A stretch of DNA of 64,000 nt, taken from positions 1 through 64,000 of the forward strand of contig JAKPTZ010000051.1 in the NCBI GenBank assembly GCA_029555025.1, in the 5' to 3' direction. This DNA comes from Deltaproteobacteria bacterium. GTDB taxonomy: Bacteria > Myxococcota_A > UBA9042 > DTJE01. Shown here one piece after another: positions 1-8,315 of the stretch. Each line of letters opens with the position of its first letter. Positions within the stretch are counted from its first letter, which is position 1. Under the pieces are notes generated by a model. That model made no database searches, was not told the DNA's origin, and saw nothing but the letters and a program-made list of their open reading frames with translations. Position numbers and translations under genes: made by a program.

Positions 1-138
1 TTATAAAGGGCCCCCCACGCTTGCAGACCTTACCGGCCGTGGCTTGGATTAATCCGCCGCTCGATTCAATGGACGAAGCAAAGGTGGTGCTTGCTTAAAT
101 TGTGGATGGTATATGTCTCAAACTTGTTGACAGGTTCC
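1..138. mobile_element. Possible right end of an insertion sequence that interrupts hsdS
   Basis: The reading frame of hsdS (minus strand) is normal up to the conserved Glu-Glu-Gln-Lys-Arg-Ile and then becomes meaningless for four codons before a stop at 118-120. The break lies at about 133-138. Between the break and the window start, an open frame on the plus strand ends at 96-98, about 40 bases before the break. This matches an insertion-sequence end in which the transposase stops a little inside the terminal repeat. The 25 bases ending at 138 would be the terminal inverted repeat. The other end and most of any transposase lie outside the window, so this is inference from the gene disruption only. 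Confidence 0.35.
3..98 (+). CDS. C-terminal fragment of an unidentified protein, possibly a transposase
   Basis: An open frame enters from the left edge and gives about 31 residues ending Asp-Glu-Ala-Lys-Val-Val-Leu-Ala before TAA. It contains the segment TLPAVAWINPPLDSM. I do not recognise the family. Its position just inside the point where hsdS is broken suggests the tail of a transposase reading toward the element end. It could equally be a chance frame. Confidence 0.2.
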   Translation: MKGPPRLQTLPAVAWINPPLDSMDEAKVVLA

Positions 139-621
139 GATTCGCTTTTGTTCTTCCAATGGGGGAACTGGAACCTCCAAACGGTGAACAGACGTAAGGT
201 TGATGTTCTGCTGAACCGACCCTGTAGCGACAGAACTCAGCAAAGACTGCCCGGATGGGGAATTAAAGAAGTACATGTAGAAAAGAGGATCCGCAATCTC
301 TGTATTAAGGCGAAACCTGATTAGGAAGGCTCCTGGCAAGACCGGCAGCCTGAATCCGTCAAAAATCGCTGTCGTACCTATCCGACCGCTTCTGGATATA
401 ACCAAGTCTCCCTTCAACAGGAGATGTTGTTCGAATTTTGATAAATCGAGATTGGCCAGCGGCATCGAGACGTAGTCAATCCTTCCGTCCTCACTGAGAT
501 CGGTTGTCCTGAGGGTCGCCACATTTCCATCCCGGGCATAAGCATCCGCAGGAAAACGCGGGCCAAAAGCACTGTGCTGGCAAATATCGCCGAACCTTAA
601 GGTCCTCCACTCACTCCCCAT
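118..621 (-). pseudogene. hsdS: Type I restriction-modification specificity subunit HsdS, truncated after the first target-recognition domain
   Basis: HsdS wraps the DNA target and tells the HsdM methylase and HsdR nuclease which bipartite site to act on. The start ATG at 621 overlaps the hsdM stop (ATGGGGAGTGA), the usual coupled arrangement. About 160 residues are a clear first recognition domain: FGPRFPADAY near the start, VISRSGRIGTTAIF in the middle, and SVQQNINLTSV followed by VPPLEEQKRI at the beginning of the central conserved helix. Full HsdS is normally around 400 residues with two recognition domains. Here the frame changes after KRI and stops at 118, so the second domain is missing. 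A half-size HsdS can sometimes work as a dimer, but the abrupt non-homologous ending favours disruption. Confidence 0.8.
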
Positions 622-2287
622 AGCCCAGCTCCTGCAGGATCTTGGCGATCTCACCGTCCAGCCTGACTGATTCGGCCTGTTGCTGGCGGTACTGGGCGAC
701 CAGGCGGGCCATCTTTTCGTCAAAGGGCTCGCCGTCGTCTTCGACGGCCTCGGCGCCGACATAGCGGCCAGGGGTCAGGACGTGGCCGTGCTTGCGGACT
801 TCTTCCAGGCCGACCGACTTGCAGAAGCCCGGGACGTCACGGTAACCGTCGGCAACGGTACTGCCCTGCCCCACCGCTTCGCCACGCCACGCATGATACG
901 TGTCGGCGATGCGAGCGATGTCGGCGTCGGTCAGTTCGCGATGCGTCCGGTCAACCATGACCCCCAGCTTGCGGGCGTCGATGAACAGGATTTCGCCACG
1001 GCGGTCACGAAGGCCGCGGGGATGCTTGTTGCGCGTCAGGAACCACAGGCACGCCGGGATCTGGGTCGAATAGAACAACTGCCCCGGCAGGGCCACCATG
1101 CAATCTACCAGGTCGGACTCGATCAGATTCCGGCGGATTTCGCCTTCGCCGGACTGATTCGACGACATACTGCCGTTCGCCAGCACGAAACCGGCAGTCC
1201 CGTTCGGGGCCAGGTGATGAACCATGTGCTGGACCCAGGCAAAGTTTGCATTGCCGACGGGCGGAACACCGTACTTCCAGCGCTGGTCATCGCGCAGCCG
1301 CGCCCCGTCCCAGTCGGAAATATTGAACGGCGGATTAGCCAGGATGTAATCGGCCTTCAGGTCTGGATGCCGGTCGTTATGGAACGTGTCCCCGTGCGCG
1401 ATGTGCGCGTCGATCCCGCGAATCGCCAGGTTCATCTTGGCCAGACGCCACGTGGTGTAATTCGATTCCTGCCCGTAAATCGAGATGTCGGGCCTGGACT
1501 GGCCCGGAACGCCGCCGCTGTGATGCGTGATGAACTCGATCGACTGCACGAACATGCCGGCCGATCCGCAGCACGGGTCATAAACGCGGCCATTGTATGG
1601 TTCCAGCATCTCGACCAGAGTCTTGACGATACAGCGCGGGGTATAGAACTGGCCGCCCTGCTTGCCTTCGGCGCTGGCGAACTGCGACAGGAAGTATTCA
1701 TACACCCGGCCCAGGGTATCCCTGGCACGGCTGGCCTGGTCGCCGACCACGATATTTCCAACCAGATCGACCAGTTGTCCCAGCTTTTCCTTGTCCAGCG
1801 ACGGACGGGCGAATTCCTTTGGCAGGACGCCTTTCAGCGTGGGGTTGTCGCGCTCGATGGCCTCCATGGCGTCGTCGATGGCGCGCCCGACCGTGGGCTG
1901 GCGGGCGACCGACTTCAGGTGGGGCCAGCGGGCCTCGCGGGGGACCCAGAAGATATTTGCGGCGCGGTATTCGTCGATGTCCTCGCGCAGGCCGACGGCG
2001 GCTTCGGCGCGATTCGGGGTGCCTGGCGGCAGGAAGTTCTGGTCGGCCGGGTCATCGACGGCGCGGGTCAGGTATTCGTGGCGCTCCAGGAAGGCGTCGG
2101 ATATGTATTTAAGAAACAGCAGGCCCAGCACGACGTGCTTGTATTCGGCCGCGTCCATGTTGTTGCGCAACTTGTCGGCCATCGCCCACAGGCTGGCCTC
2201 ATAACCGATCACCGCGCCGTTTTCACCGGCCGCGACGCCACCGGCCTTTGCTGCCCTGCCCTTTCCCGCCCCCGCATGTCTTGCCAT
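611..2287 (-). CDS. hsdM: Type I restriction-modification DNA methyltransferase subunit HsdM (N6-adenine)
   Basis: HsdM transfers methyl from S-adenosylmethionine to adenine N6 at the site chosen by HsdS. The protein of about 558 residues has the HsdM N-terminal helical domain ([20 protein letters not shown]), the SAM-binding motif [10 protein letters not shown] and the catalytic NPPF motif within ILANPPFN. An ATG at 2287 preceded by GGGGTG fits the family's usual N-terminus better than the upstream GTG at 2335 or ATG at 2326. It is translationally coupled to the broken hsdS downstream. No hsdR lies in the window. With hsdS broken, the methylase may have lost its normal specificity. Confidence 0.95.
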   Translation of the reverse strand: MARHAGAGKGRAAKAGGVAAGENGAVIGYEASLWAMADKLRNNMDAAEYKHVVLGLLFLKYISDAFLERHEYLTRAVDDPADQNFLPPGTPNRAEAAVGLREDIDEYRAANIFWVPREARWPHLKSVARQPTVGRAIDDAMEAIERDNPTLKGVLPKEFARPSLDKEKLGQLVDLVGNIVVGDQASRARDTLGRVYEYFLSQFASAEGKQGGQFYTPRCIVKTLVEMLEPYNGRVYDPCCGSAGMFVQSIEFITHHSGGVPGQSRPDISIYGQESNYTTWRLAKMNLAIRGIDAHIAHGDTFHNDRHPDLKADYILANPPFNISDWDGARLRDDQRWKYGVPPVGNANFAWVQHMVHHLAPNGTAGFVLANGSMSSNQSGEGEIRRNLIESDLVDCMVALPGQLFYSTQIPACLWFLTRNKHPRGLRDRRGEILFIDARKLGVMVDRTHRELTDADIARIADTYHAWRGEAVGQGSTVADGYRDVPGFCKSVGLEEVRKHGHVLTPGRYVGAEAVEDDGEPFDEKMARLVAQYRQQQAESVRLDGEIAKILQELGYGE

Positions 2288-2396
2288 CGATAACACCCCA
2301 GCCCGAACCCCTGAACCGGCCACCATTTGTGACACGTCTTATGTTGACGGAAAGTATCATCCGCGGCCCCGGCGGGCAAGGATGAAACAGACGAAA

Positions 2397-3323
2397 TCAA
2401 AGCGAAGTGAACCCGGTCAAATGTGCCTGATCGGCTTCGCAAACGGAGTTATGTCTTGGATAGACAACAACGAATGTTCCCTTAAGAGATGCACCACCGA
2501 CAAGACGGGAATACAGTTGTTCGCACTGCTCGCCACGATTGCAGTACACGGTAATGCTTTCAAACGAGTTTTCCCGATCCGTTATCTTAAAAGCCCTCCA
2601 GACCCTGGGATTGTCAAACCGGCAGTTGTAGTACTGTGACGCCTCGACATACCCGGTTATCCTGGCAGGTCGTTCAAGCAAATCCGCATAGCGCAATTTG
2701 TATTCCTTGATGGACGAAACCAGGACCGGAATCTGTTTTTGTGCCTTGGCCAACTGTTTCAACAACGAACGCCCGGAAGCCGCCGAAGGACATTTCGGGC
2801 AGGCCTGCAGGCACTGTTCAACAACAGAAATTGCAGAATCAAAGGCGCTGTCGGTCTCACCCGTGGTCACCGTATTCCTGTACGGCTCCATACACCCGAC
2901 CAACTCGATGTCGTCCATCTTCTTCAACATTTTTGATGCTTCAACTGTCAAACGCGATTCGGGGTACCGATCCGTCAATGCTTTAATGCGAAGCCTCGCT
3001 GCGGTGTACTGTTCCTGATCAAAAAGATCCTTCGCCTGGGCAAACAGGGCGACGTCTGTTTGTTTCAGATCCTCCAGTTCAGCGCGAACATTGGCCAGGA
3101 TGCCCTTGCATTGTTCAGTCTCCTCCGTCCTGGCCGCCAGATTGCTTCTTGCCTGGGCGATGTCGGACTGACACTGGGTGCATGTGGGATCAGGCTGGCA
3201 GACAACCGGCGGCGCCGCGGGCGCTGGAGGCTGGGACGGCGGCTCCACAGAACACGAGACCATGCACCAATACGGCAACATAGTTACCATCAGCAACGCC
3301 ACGAACCTGGAAACCATTTTCAT
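2397..3323 (-). CDS. Predicted lipoprotein with periplasmic coiled-coil/TPR-like domain
   Basis: The product is about 308 residues. The chosen start has GGAGG five bases upstream, and the in-frame ATG four codons earlier overlaps that GGAGG, so it is less likely. The N-terminus is a signal peptide with a possible lipobox (MVSC), followed by a Pro/Ala linker. A Cys-rich stretch (CQPDPTCTQCQ) comes next, then a helical heptad-like segment with Gln/Glu and Ala/Arg, then a TPR-like section (ALTDRYPESRLTVEASKML) of the kind found in envelope proteins. The C-terminal 100 residues hold four cysteines and resemble no family I know. It stands alone on the minus strand. Function unknown. Confidence 0.75.
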   Translation of the reverse strand: MKMVSRFVALLMVTMLPYWCMVSCSVEPPSQPPAPAAPPVVCQPDPTCTQCQSDIAQARSNLAARTEETEQCKGILANVRAELEDLKQTDVALFAQAKDLFDQEQYTAARLRIKALTDRYPESRLTVEASKMLKKMDDIELVGCMEPYRNTVTTGETDSAFDSAISVVEQCLQACPKCPSAASGRSLLKQLAKAQKQIPVLVSSIKEYKLRYADLLERPARITGYVEASQYYNCRFDNPRVWRAFKITDRENSFESITVYCNRGEQCEQLYSRLVGGASLKGTFVVVYPRHNSVCEADQAHLTGFTSL

Positions 3324-3715
3324 ACTAACCTCCATCTACCTGTTAAAAAAACAAAGCCTGCCGAAATCAGCGTGCGAGCAACCTGTGATGTCGGCGCCCG
3401 ACACGAGCCAGAACGCCTGACCTGGCGGAATGGCCTTTGTGCTGCCGGACTCCGTCAAACCATTACATCCCATATGGGCCGGCTTGCCCGGCATTCGACA
3501 AACGGACCGCGGCGGTTTAGCTCCGGAATGCCCCGTGGCCGCATGCAGTCGTGACCCACTTCCAACCGATACACCACAGGCCGGCAAGATTCCTGCCGGT
3601 AATGCGATTCGACGCAATCGTTTGCCCACGATGCAGGTTGTCCAGTTCTGCGACCGTCTGGACGCGCAGAAGTAATCTGCCGATCCTGAAAAAATGGCTG
3701 CGAGCGGGAATTTGA
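3324..3715. other. Intergenic region downstream of the DEAD-box helicase
   Basis: This is about 390 bases between the helicase stop and the lipoprotein start. It holds one perfect 6-bp-stem hairpin (CCGGCA at 3581-3586, TGCCGG at 3594-3599, seven-base loop) without a T run, so it is not a convincing intrinsic terminator. Short open frames on both strands lack ribosome-binding sites and recognisable products. I see no RNA gene. Confidence 0.4.
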
Positions 3716-5899
3716 TCAGCGGCGGCGGGCGGGGGGGGTGCGACGATCCGGGGTGCGGGACGGACGGTCGCGCGGGGGACGGTCTTCGTGCCTGCGGGCG
3801 TCAATCTTTTCCAGCTTCGATTGAATCATCAGGGACAAGTCCAGGTAGCGGTTCGCGACCTTGGTCTTCTTCAGGATCGAAAAGACCCGGTCCGGCATGC
3901 CGACCGGCAGATCGACGGTGCTGTAATCGTCAAAGATGTTGATGTGGCCGATATCCTTGCCCCGCAGGCCGGCCTCGTTCGCAATGGCCCCGACGATGTT
4001 GCCGGGCATCACGCCGTGCGTATGGCCACATTCAAGGCGGTAACGATCCATCCCCGGATCGGGTGCGCGATCGACCGGGGGACGGCGGGCCGGAAGTTCT
4101 TCCCCAGGCGCGGCCTGCCTGCGCAGGGGCCTGTCGCCACCCGACATCTGACGGTTCTCGAACTGGCGCTCGGCGGGACGGTCTCCGAATCCGCGGGCGG
4201 CACGCGAGCCTTCACGGACGACAGGACGTTCGCCTTCGCGGTTGCCTGCCCGGTCACCCTCGCGGAAAGCAGGACGCTCGCCGGGACGATCCGTCGTGCG
4301 ATCAAACGCGCGATCGCCGAAACGCGGCGGCCTGCTGCCATATGCCGGGCGCGGGCCACGATTCGTTGACGGTCTTGGATCCATCGCCGGTTCCGGCATG
4401 CGATCAATCAACAGCGGGACGCTGCCCTGCATCTGTCTTGCCAGCGCGGCCGCAAGGCTTATGGCCGGAACCCCGGTTTCTTCCTGATATTCCTCGATTA
4501 TCCTGGCAAAAGGCTGGCAGCCGTCCTGCTTCAGCGCATCGGCCAGGCGCAGCTTGAACTTCTCGATCCTGGCGCGGTTTACGCCGTCAAGCGACGGCAT
4601 TTCGTACGGCTCCAGGCGCTGGCGCGTGGCGCGTTCGATGTCGGCAAGAAAGCGCCTTTCACGCGGAGTCGCGATGATTATCGCCTGGCCGCTGCGCCCT
4701 GCCCGCCCGGTTCTTCCAACCCGGTGAACGTAACCTTCGGTGTCGTGTGGCGGGTCATAGTTGATTACATGGCTGATACGATCCACGTCCAGTCCGCGCG
4801 CGGCAACGTCGGTAGCGACCAGGATGTCCTGACGACCATCCTTGAAGCGGTTGACGGTCCGTTCACGATCACACTGCTTCATGTCGCCGTTAAGCGCACT
4901 GGCGGGCAATCCGCATTCCGACAGGGCTTCGGCAATCTCGATGGTGGCCGACTTCGTCTTGACGAAAATCAGGACGCCGTCATGTTCCTCGGTTTCCAGA
5001 ATCCTGGTCAACACTTCGAACTTGTTATAGTTCTGGGTTATCCAGTACCTGTGGGTGGTGTTTTCGGCCGTCGCCGTCGCGTTCCTGATGGTGACCTCTT
5101 CCGGGTCGCGCAGGTACTTGCCGGCAATTCTTCGAATCTCGGGTGGCATCGTGGCCGAAAACAGCGCCGTCTGGCGTTCCTTCGACGTCTGCTCCAGAAT
5201 CCATTCGATATCCTCCGCAAAACCCATGTTCAGCATCTCGTCGGCTTCGTCCAGCACCAGAAAGTGCATGTGATCCAGCTTCAACGTGTTGCGACGCATG
5301 TGATCCATTACGCGCCCCGGAGTTCCGACGATGATGTGGACACCCTTCTTCAGGGCGGAAAGCTGTTCGGCAAACCCCTGGCCGCCATAGACCGGCAGAA
5401 CACGAATGCCACGCAATCCGGATCCGAGTTGTCCGAACACCGATGCGACCTGGATGCAAAGCTCGCGGGTGGGGGTCAGGACCAGGACCTGCGGAACCTG
5501 GTGGGTCACGTCAATCCTTGAAAGAATCGGCAGGGCGAACGCGGCCGTCTTGCCCGTTCCGGTCTGGGCCTGGCCGACAATGTCCCTGCCGGCCAGCAGC
5601 AACGGAATCGTTGCGGACTGAATCGGGGTCGGGGTTTCCCAGCCAAGATCGCGCAATGCCGTCACCAATGGTTCGGACAAATCCATGTTGAAGAACGTTG
5701 GGACATCCACGTCGTCTTCAACCGTCGGGGCCACCAGGGTCTCGACAGACTCGGGCGCTTCGACCGGCTTGGCCGCGCGGGGCTTTCGTGGCTTCTTTAG
5801 GGTTTCAACCTGCTGGGTTTCAACCTGCGGGACTTCGACCGGCGGGACTTCAGCCGGCTGAACTTCGGAAATCCGGGACTTGGACGATACTTTCGGCAT
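3716..5899 (-). CDS. deaD: DEAD-box ATP-dependent RNA helicase, DeaD/CsdA type
   Basis: It unwinds RNA duplexes during ribosome assembly, mRNA decay and cold adaptation. The protein has 727 residues. Residues 1-65 are an unusual extension with Val/Glu/Pro/Gln near-repeats followed by a Lys/Arg patch. The core carries motif I AQTGTGKT (111-118), PTRELC, GTPGRVMDHM, DEADEM, SATMP, VATDVAARGLD and HRVGRTGRAG. After the core comes an Arg/Asp/Gly-rich low-complexity tract (about 530-630). Near the C-terminus is a DbpA-type RNA-binding fold (YRLECGHTHGVMPGNIVGAI), and the end is a basic Arg/Pro tail. AGGA stands eight bases before the ATG. It is monocistronic. Confidence 0.97.
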   Translation of the reverse strand: MPKVSSKSRISEVQPAEVPPVEVPQVETQQVETLKKPRKPRAAKPVEAPESVETLVAPTVEDDVDVPTFFNMDLSEPLVTALRDLGWETPTPIQSATIPLLLAGRDIVGQAQTGTGKTAAFALPILSRIDVTHQVPQVLVLTPTRELCIQVASVFGQLGSGLRGIRVLPVYGGQGFAEQLSALKKGVHIIVGTPGRVMDHMRRNTLKLDHMHFLVLDEADEMLNMGFAEDIEWILEQTSKERQTALFSATMPPEIRRIAGKYLRDPEEVTIRNATATAENTTHRYWITQNYNKFEVLTRILETEEHDGVLIFVKTKSATIEIAEALSECGLPASALNGDMKQCDRERTVNRFKDGRQDILVATDVAARGLDVDRISHVINYDPPHDTEGYVHRVGRTGRAGRSGQAIIIATPRERRFLADIERATRQRLEPYEMPSLDGVNRARIEKFKLRLADALKQDGCQPFARIIEEYQEETGVPAISLAAALARQMQGSVPLLIDRMPEPAMDPRPSTNRGPRPAYGSRPPRFGDRAFDRTTDRPGERPAFREGDRAGNREGERPVVREGSRAARGFGDRPAERQFENRQMSGGDRPLRRQAAPGEELPARRPPVDRAPDPGMDRYRLECGHTHGVMPGNIVGAIANEAGLRGKDIGHINIFDDYSTVDLPVGMPDRVFSILKKTKVANRYLDLSLMIQSKLEKIDARRHEDRPPRDRPSRTPDRRTPPARRR

Positions 5900-6333
5900 T
5901 CGACATTCCTGTGGACAAGGATTCCGGCAGGCGAACCGTCAAGGTCGTTCCCGCAGGCGGAACCTGTTTTACACTCGGGATCTTAAGCGGCTGACACAAA
6001 CCCGTTTCAGGGGGACCGTTGATTCACTGCAATCAACATTCAAGTCCGCCCGGACCGTCGCGGCCTGCCACTGATCCACGTAAAACCAAGGCCAGGAAGG
6101 TCGGGAACCAGCTTTGCGGGAATTCCGGCAAAGTGGCGGCAGGGTAGTTGAAATCTTAAGGAAAATCAAATAATTACTTCACGCATTGAAAAGTTGGTCG
6201 CATCGATTCATCCCAATGTGCTCAATAATCGGATTTGGGGCTGATACAATCCGCCTGGCGACAGGGGCCGTCGAAACCGGGTCAGATCACCGGAGCGGGA
6301 ATCCGGGACGGCTTGCAACAAGGAAGTCAAACC
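5900..6333. other. Divergent intergenic region between deaD and yjbQ with two inverted repeats
   Basis: This 434-base spacer carries the promoters of the two flanking divergent genes. Visible structures are a perfect 7-bp hairpin (GTTGATT at 6018-6024, AATCAAC at 6031-6037, loop of six) on the deaD side, and a 22-bp palindrome at 6112-6133 (CTTTGC, GGAATTCC, GCAAAG) with one symmetric mismatch pair. deaD-type helicases often have long structured leaders, but no clear -10/-35 pair for deaD was found. Confidence 0.45.
6242..6250 (+). promoter_or_regulatory. Extended -10 promoter for yjbQ
   Basis: TGATACAAT matches the extended -10 consensus TGnTATAAT with one mismatch. It lies 84 bases upstream of the yjbQ ATG. 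No good -35 is present, which is usual for extended -10 promoters. Confidence 0.5.
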
Positions 6334-6753
6334 ATGAAAAGCACCACAAGGTATCTTGAATTCACGGTTCCCCAGCGCAGGGGTTTCATCAACATCACGC
6401 GCACCGTCGAACAGATCGTGGCCGAAAGCGGCATCCGTGAAGGACTGTGCCTGGTCAACGCCATGCACATCACCGCAAGCGTCTTCATCAACGACGACGA
6501 ATCCGGGCTGCACGCGGACTACGACCAGTGGCTTGAAACGCTGGCCCCGCACGAGCCGGTTTCCAGGTACCGCCACAACTTAAGCGGCGAAGACAACGGC
6601 GACGCCCACCTTAAGCGCCAGATCATGGGGCGCGAGGTCGTCGTCGCCATCACGAACGGCAGGCTCGACTTCGGTCCCTGGGAATGCATCTTCTATGGCG
6701 AATTCGACGGCCGCCGCAGGAAAAAGGTCCTGGTCAAGGTCATCGGGGAGTAG
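6334..6753 (+). CDS. yjbQ: YjbQ family protein (UPF0047, secondary thiamine-phosphate synthase-like)
   Basis: This is a small conserved enzyme-like protein; family members have weak thiamine-phosphate synthase activity and otherwise unknown roles. The 139-residue product covers the whole family: [18 protein letters not shown] at the start, the [20 protein letters not shown] block, the conserved [15 protein letters not shown] and the terminal [16 protein letters not shown]. The ATG at 6334 has AGGAAG seven bases upstream; an in-frame upstream start at 6235 lies ahead of the probable transcription start and has no ribosome site. Confidence 0.95.
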   Translation: MKSTTRYLEFTVPQRRGFINITRTVEQIVAESGIREGLCLVNAMHITASVFINDDESGLHADYDQWLETLAPHEPVSRYRHNLSGEDNGDAHLKRQIMGREVVVAITNGRLDFGPWECIFYGEFDGRRRKKVLVKVIGE

Positions 6754-6792
6754 AAGCCGCGGGGAGTAAGCTCCGGGGGGAGTAAGGCCGGG

Positions 6793-7206
6793 TCACTTTT
6801 CCGATCGCGGAAGCAGTTCATTCAAGCGATTGGGGTCGTTGTCCAGCAACCGCAACAGATTTGCCATCGAACGGGTTATCCAGTCCCGGCCGCTTTCGTA
6901 CCGCTGGAAGGCGTGCGGGCCCCCGCCCAGGATCGCACTGGCCTTGCGCTGCGACAGCTTCAGCTTCTTGCGGATGCGGGTGATTTCCTTTGGCAGAAGA
7001 AGATTGTCGGCCTGGGCCTTCATCCTTGCAAAGGCTTCGAAACTGCCCTCCACTTCATCCCAGTTCAAAAGGACTTCGCTGCAGTTGGTGCAATACCATC
7101 CACGCTGCATTATCGTGGTGCAAAGTCCCTTGTAGGAAATCTCCTGGGGACGGGTGTCCAGAACCATCTCGGCCCCGCATTCGTGACAGAGCGTTCTTTC
7201 ATCCAT
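6793..7206 (-). CDS. mqsA: MqsA-type antitoxin and operon repressor
   Basis: MqsA neutralises the MqsR RNase and represses the operon. The 137-residue protein has both expected halves. The N-terminal zinc-binding domain uses Cys7, Cys10, Cys39 and Cys42. The C-terminal XRE-type helix-turn-helix spans about residues 72-125 (LKLSQRKASAILGGG then FQRYESGRD). AAGGAG overlaps the end of mqsR and lies nine bases before the ATG, and only three bases separate the genes, so the pair is co-translated. Order toxin then antitoxin is that of Escherichia coli mqsRA. Confidence 0.95.
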   Translation of the reverse strand: MDERTLCHECGAEMVLDTRPQEISYKGLCTTIMQRGWYCTNCSEVLLNWDEVEGSFEAFARMKAQADNLLLPKEITRIRKKLKLSQRKASAILGGGPHAFQRYESGRDWITRSMANLLRLLDNDPNRLNELLPRSEK

Positions 7207-7209
7207 GAT

Positions 7210-7521
7210 CTATTTCTCCTTGAACGACAGCAACCTGAAGTCAGCCACCCTGTCTTTCGTGAATTTCACGTACAGACAAATTCCGGCAAAGGGAACATGG
7301 TAAACATCCTGCCAGACATCATGTTCGGCGTTTGCCGTCATCGATTTGTAGAAGTGACCTGGCAACATCGACTCAATCACGGCACAGACTCCATCAGGCG
7401 AAAATCCCATCAGCATGGCACTGGTCCAGGCCGAAGCGGTCATTGTGCGCCCGTTCCGCCTTGCAAATGCCGCCTGGAAAGCTCGCAGGTCATAATGCGG
7501 CCGCCGCTTTTCGTTGTACAT
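7210..7521 (-). CDS. mqsR: MqsR-type mRNA interferase toxin
   Basis: MqsR cleaves mRNA (at GCU in E. coli) and stops growth when MqsA is degraded. The 103-residue protein keeps every catalytic residue known from the E. coli enzyme: Lys in FYKSM, Gln in WQDVY, Tyr in CLYVKF and Lys in the terminal FKEK. The ATG at 7521 is preceded by GAAGGTG and aligns with the family start; an in-frame start at 7548 would add nine residues not found in relatives. An intact toxin next to an intact antitoxin implies a working module. Confidence 0.95.
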   Translation of the reverse strand: MYNEKRRPHYDLRAFQAAFARRNGRTMTASAWTSAMLMGFSPDGVCAVIESMLPGHFYKSMTANAEHDVWQDVYHVPFAGICLYVKFTKDRVADFRLLSFKEK

Positions 7522-7526
7522 TGTGG

Positions 7527-7539
7527 CACCTTCAAGGTT
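7527..7539 (-). promoter_or_regulatory. MqsA operator palindrome upstream of mqsR
   Basis: Read on the minus strand the site is AACCT-TGA-AGGTG. It matches the MqsA-binding palindrome of E. coli mqsRA (AACCT-N3-AGGTT) at nine of ten arm positions. It starts only five bases from the mqsR ATG and contains its ribosome-binding site, so MqsA bound here could not be far from the initiation region. Only one copy was found. Confidence 0.65.
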
Positions 7540-7676
7540 GCAGATCAAGACTCTTCATGGTGACGCCTGGACACACGGGGACATCTTTCGACAGGGATCT
7601 CAATCTGTTGCATGTTCAGGTGAATCGCGGCAGAAGGTGGCTGGTTCTTGTGCCCGGACCGGAGCCCGTCACTGAA

Positions 7677-7705
7677 TTGACACCGGCAAGGTTTGTAAAG
7701 ATACT
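7677..7705 (+). promoter_or_regulatory. Sigma70-type promoter for the Cys-rich lipoprotein gene
   Basis: A perfect -35 TTGACA (7677-7682), a 17-base spacer and -10 GATACT (7700-7705) lie 58 bases upstream of the ATG at 7763. Confidence 0.6.
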
Positions 7706-7762
7706 TCGCCCATAACTCATGACGATCGCCGCCATTGCGGCGACAAAACCAGGGGACATTTC

Positions 7763-8311
7763 ATGAAACACGTCATCCAGGTCATCGCCGCGGCCGCCAT
7801 CATCGTGGCGGCAGGCTGCGAAAGCGGCCCGGACTGCACCACAGTCTGCAACGACTTCACCCAGTGCGGCCCACAGTCAACGATGTACGACAAGTGCATC
7901 ATGCGGTGCCTTAACGGATTCTTCGAGGACGCGTGCCTTGAATGCTCGGACTTCGGTTCCGAAACCGACGGCGCCTGCACCGAGCTTCGGACATGCTTTT
8001 ACAACAACTGTTTCGCATGGGACGTCGGCATCCCCGCCATCGACCCGGCCATTCAGGCCCAGGCCTGCGCAAATCCCCCGCCCGACGGCACGCCGAACGC
8101 CGACATGCAGGACTGCGGAATCTGGCGCGAGCTGATTTCGATGTGCAAGGGCGACGACGCCATGGCGGCGGGCGGCGAGGCCGAGTGCAAGAAATCGTAC
8201 AACTCGCCGGAATGCACAGCCTGCCTGGATCTGAAGGACTGCACCGACCTTCTGGCCTGCAACGTCCTTAACTGCCGCTGGACCATCATGGCCGGCTGCA
8301 CGTTTGAATAA
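7763..8311 (+). CDS. Cysteine-rich secreted lipoprotein
   Basis: This 182-residue protein has a lipoprotein signal (helix then VAAGC, modified Cys19). GGGGA precedes the ATG, and a good promoter lies upstream. The mature part has 23 cysteines including the modified one, in CxxxC and CxxC pairs (CTTVCNDFTQC, CTACLDLKDC). That suggests a disulfide-stabilised extracellular fold of the kind common in Myxococcota. No enzymatic motif was seen. Its stop is only four bases from that of the convergent large lipoprotein gene. Confidence 0.8.
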   Translation: MKHVIQVIAAAAIIVAAGCESGPDCTTVCNDFTQCGPQSTMYDKCIMRCLNGFFEDACLECSDFGSETDGACTELRTCFYNNCFAWDVGIPAIDPAIQAQACANPPPDGTPNADMQDCGIWRELISMCKGDDAMAAGGEAECKKSYNSPECTACLDLKDCTDLLACNVLNCRWTIMAGCTFE

Positions 8312-8315
8312 GGGT

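Noticed and set aside
680-2293. 537-codon open frame antisense to hsdM
   Set aside because: It mirrors the hsdM codons in GC-rich DNA, has no ribosome site and no recognisable product.
3336-3629. 97-codon minus-strand frame in the gap after deaD
   Set aside because: Random-looking composition and no ribosome site.
7557-7715. 53-codon plus-strand frame between mqsR and the Cys-rich lipoprotein
   Set aside because: No ribosome site, and it overlaps the promoter at 7677-7705.
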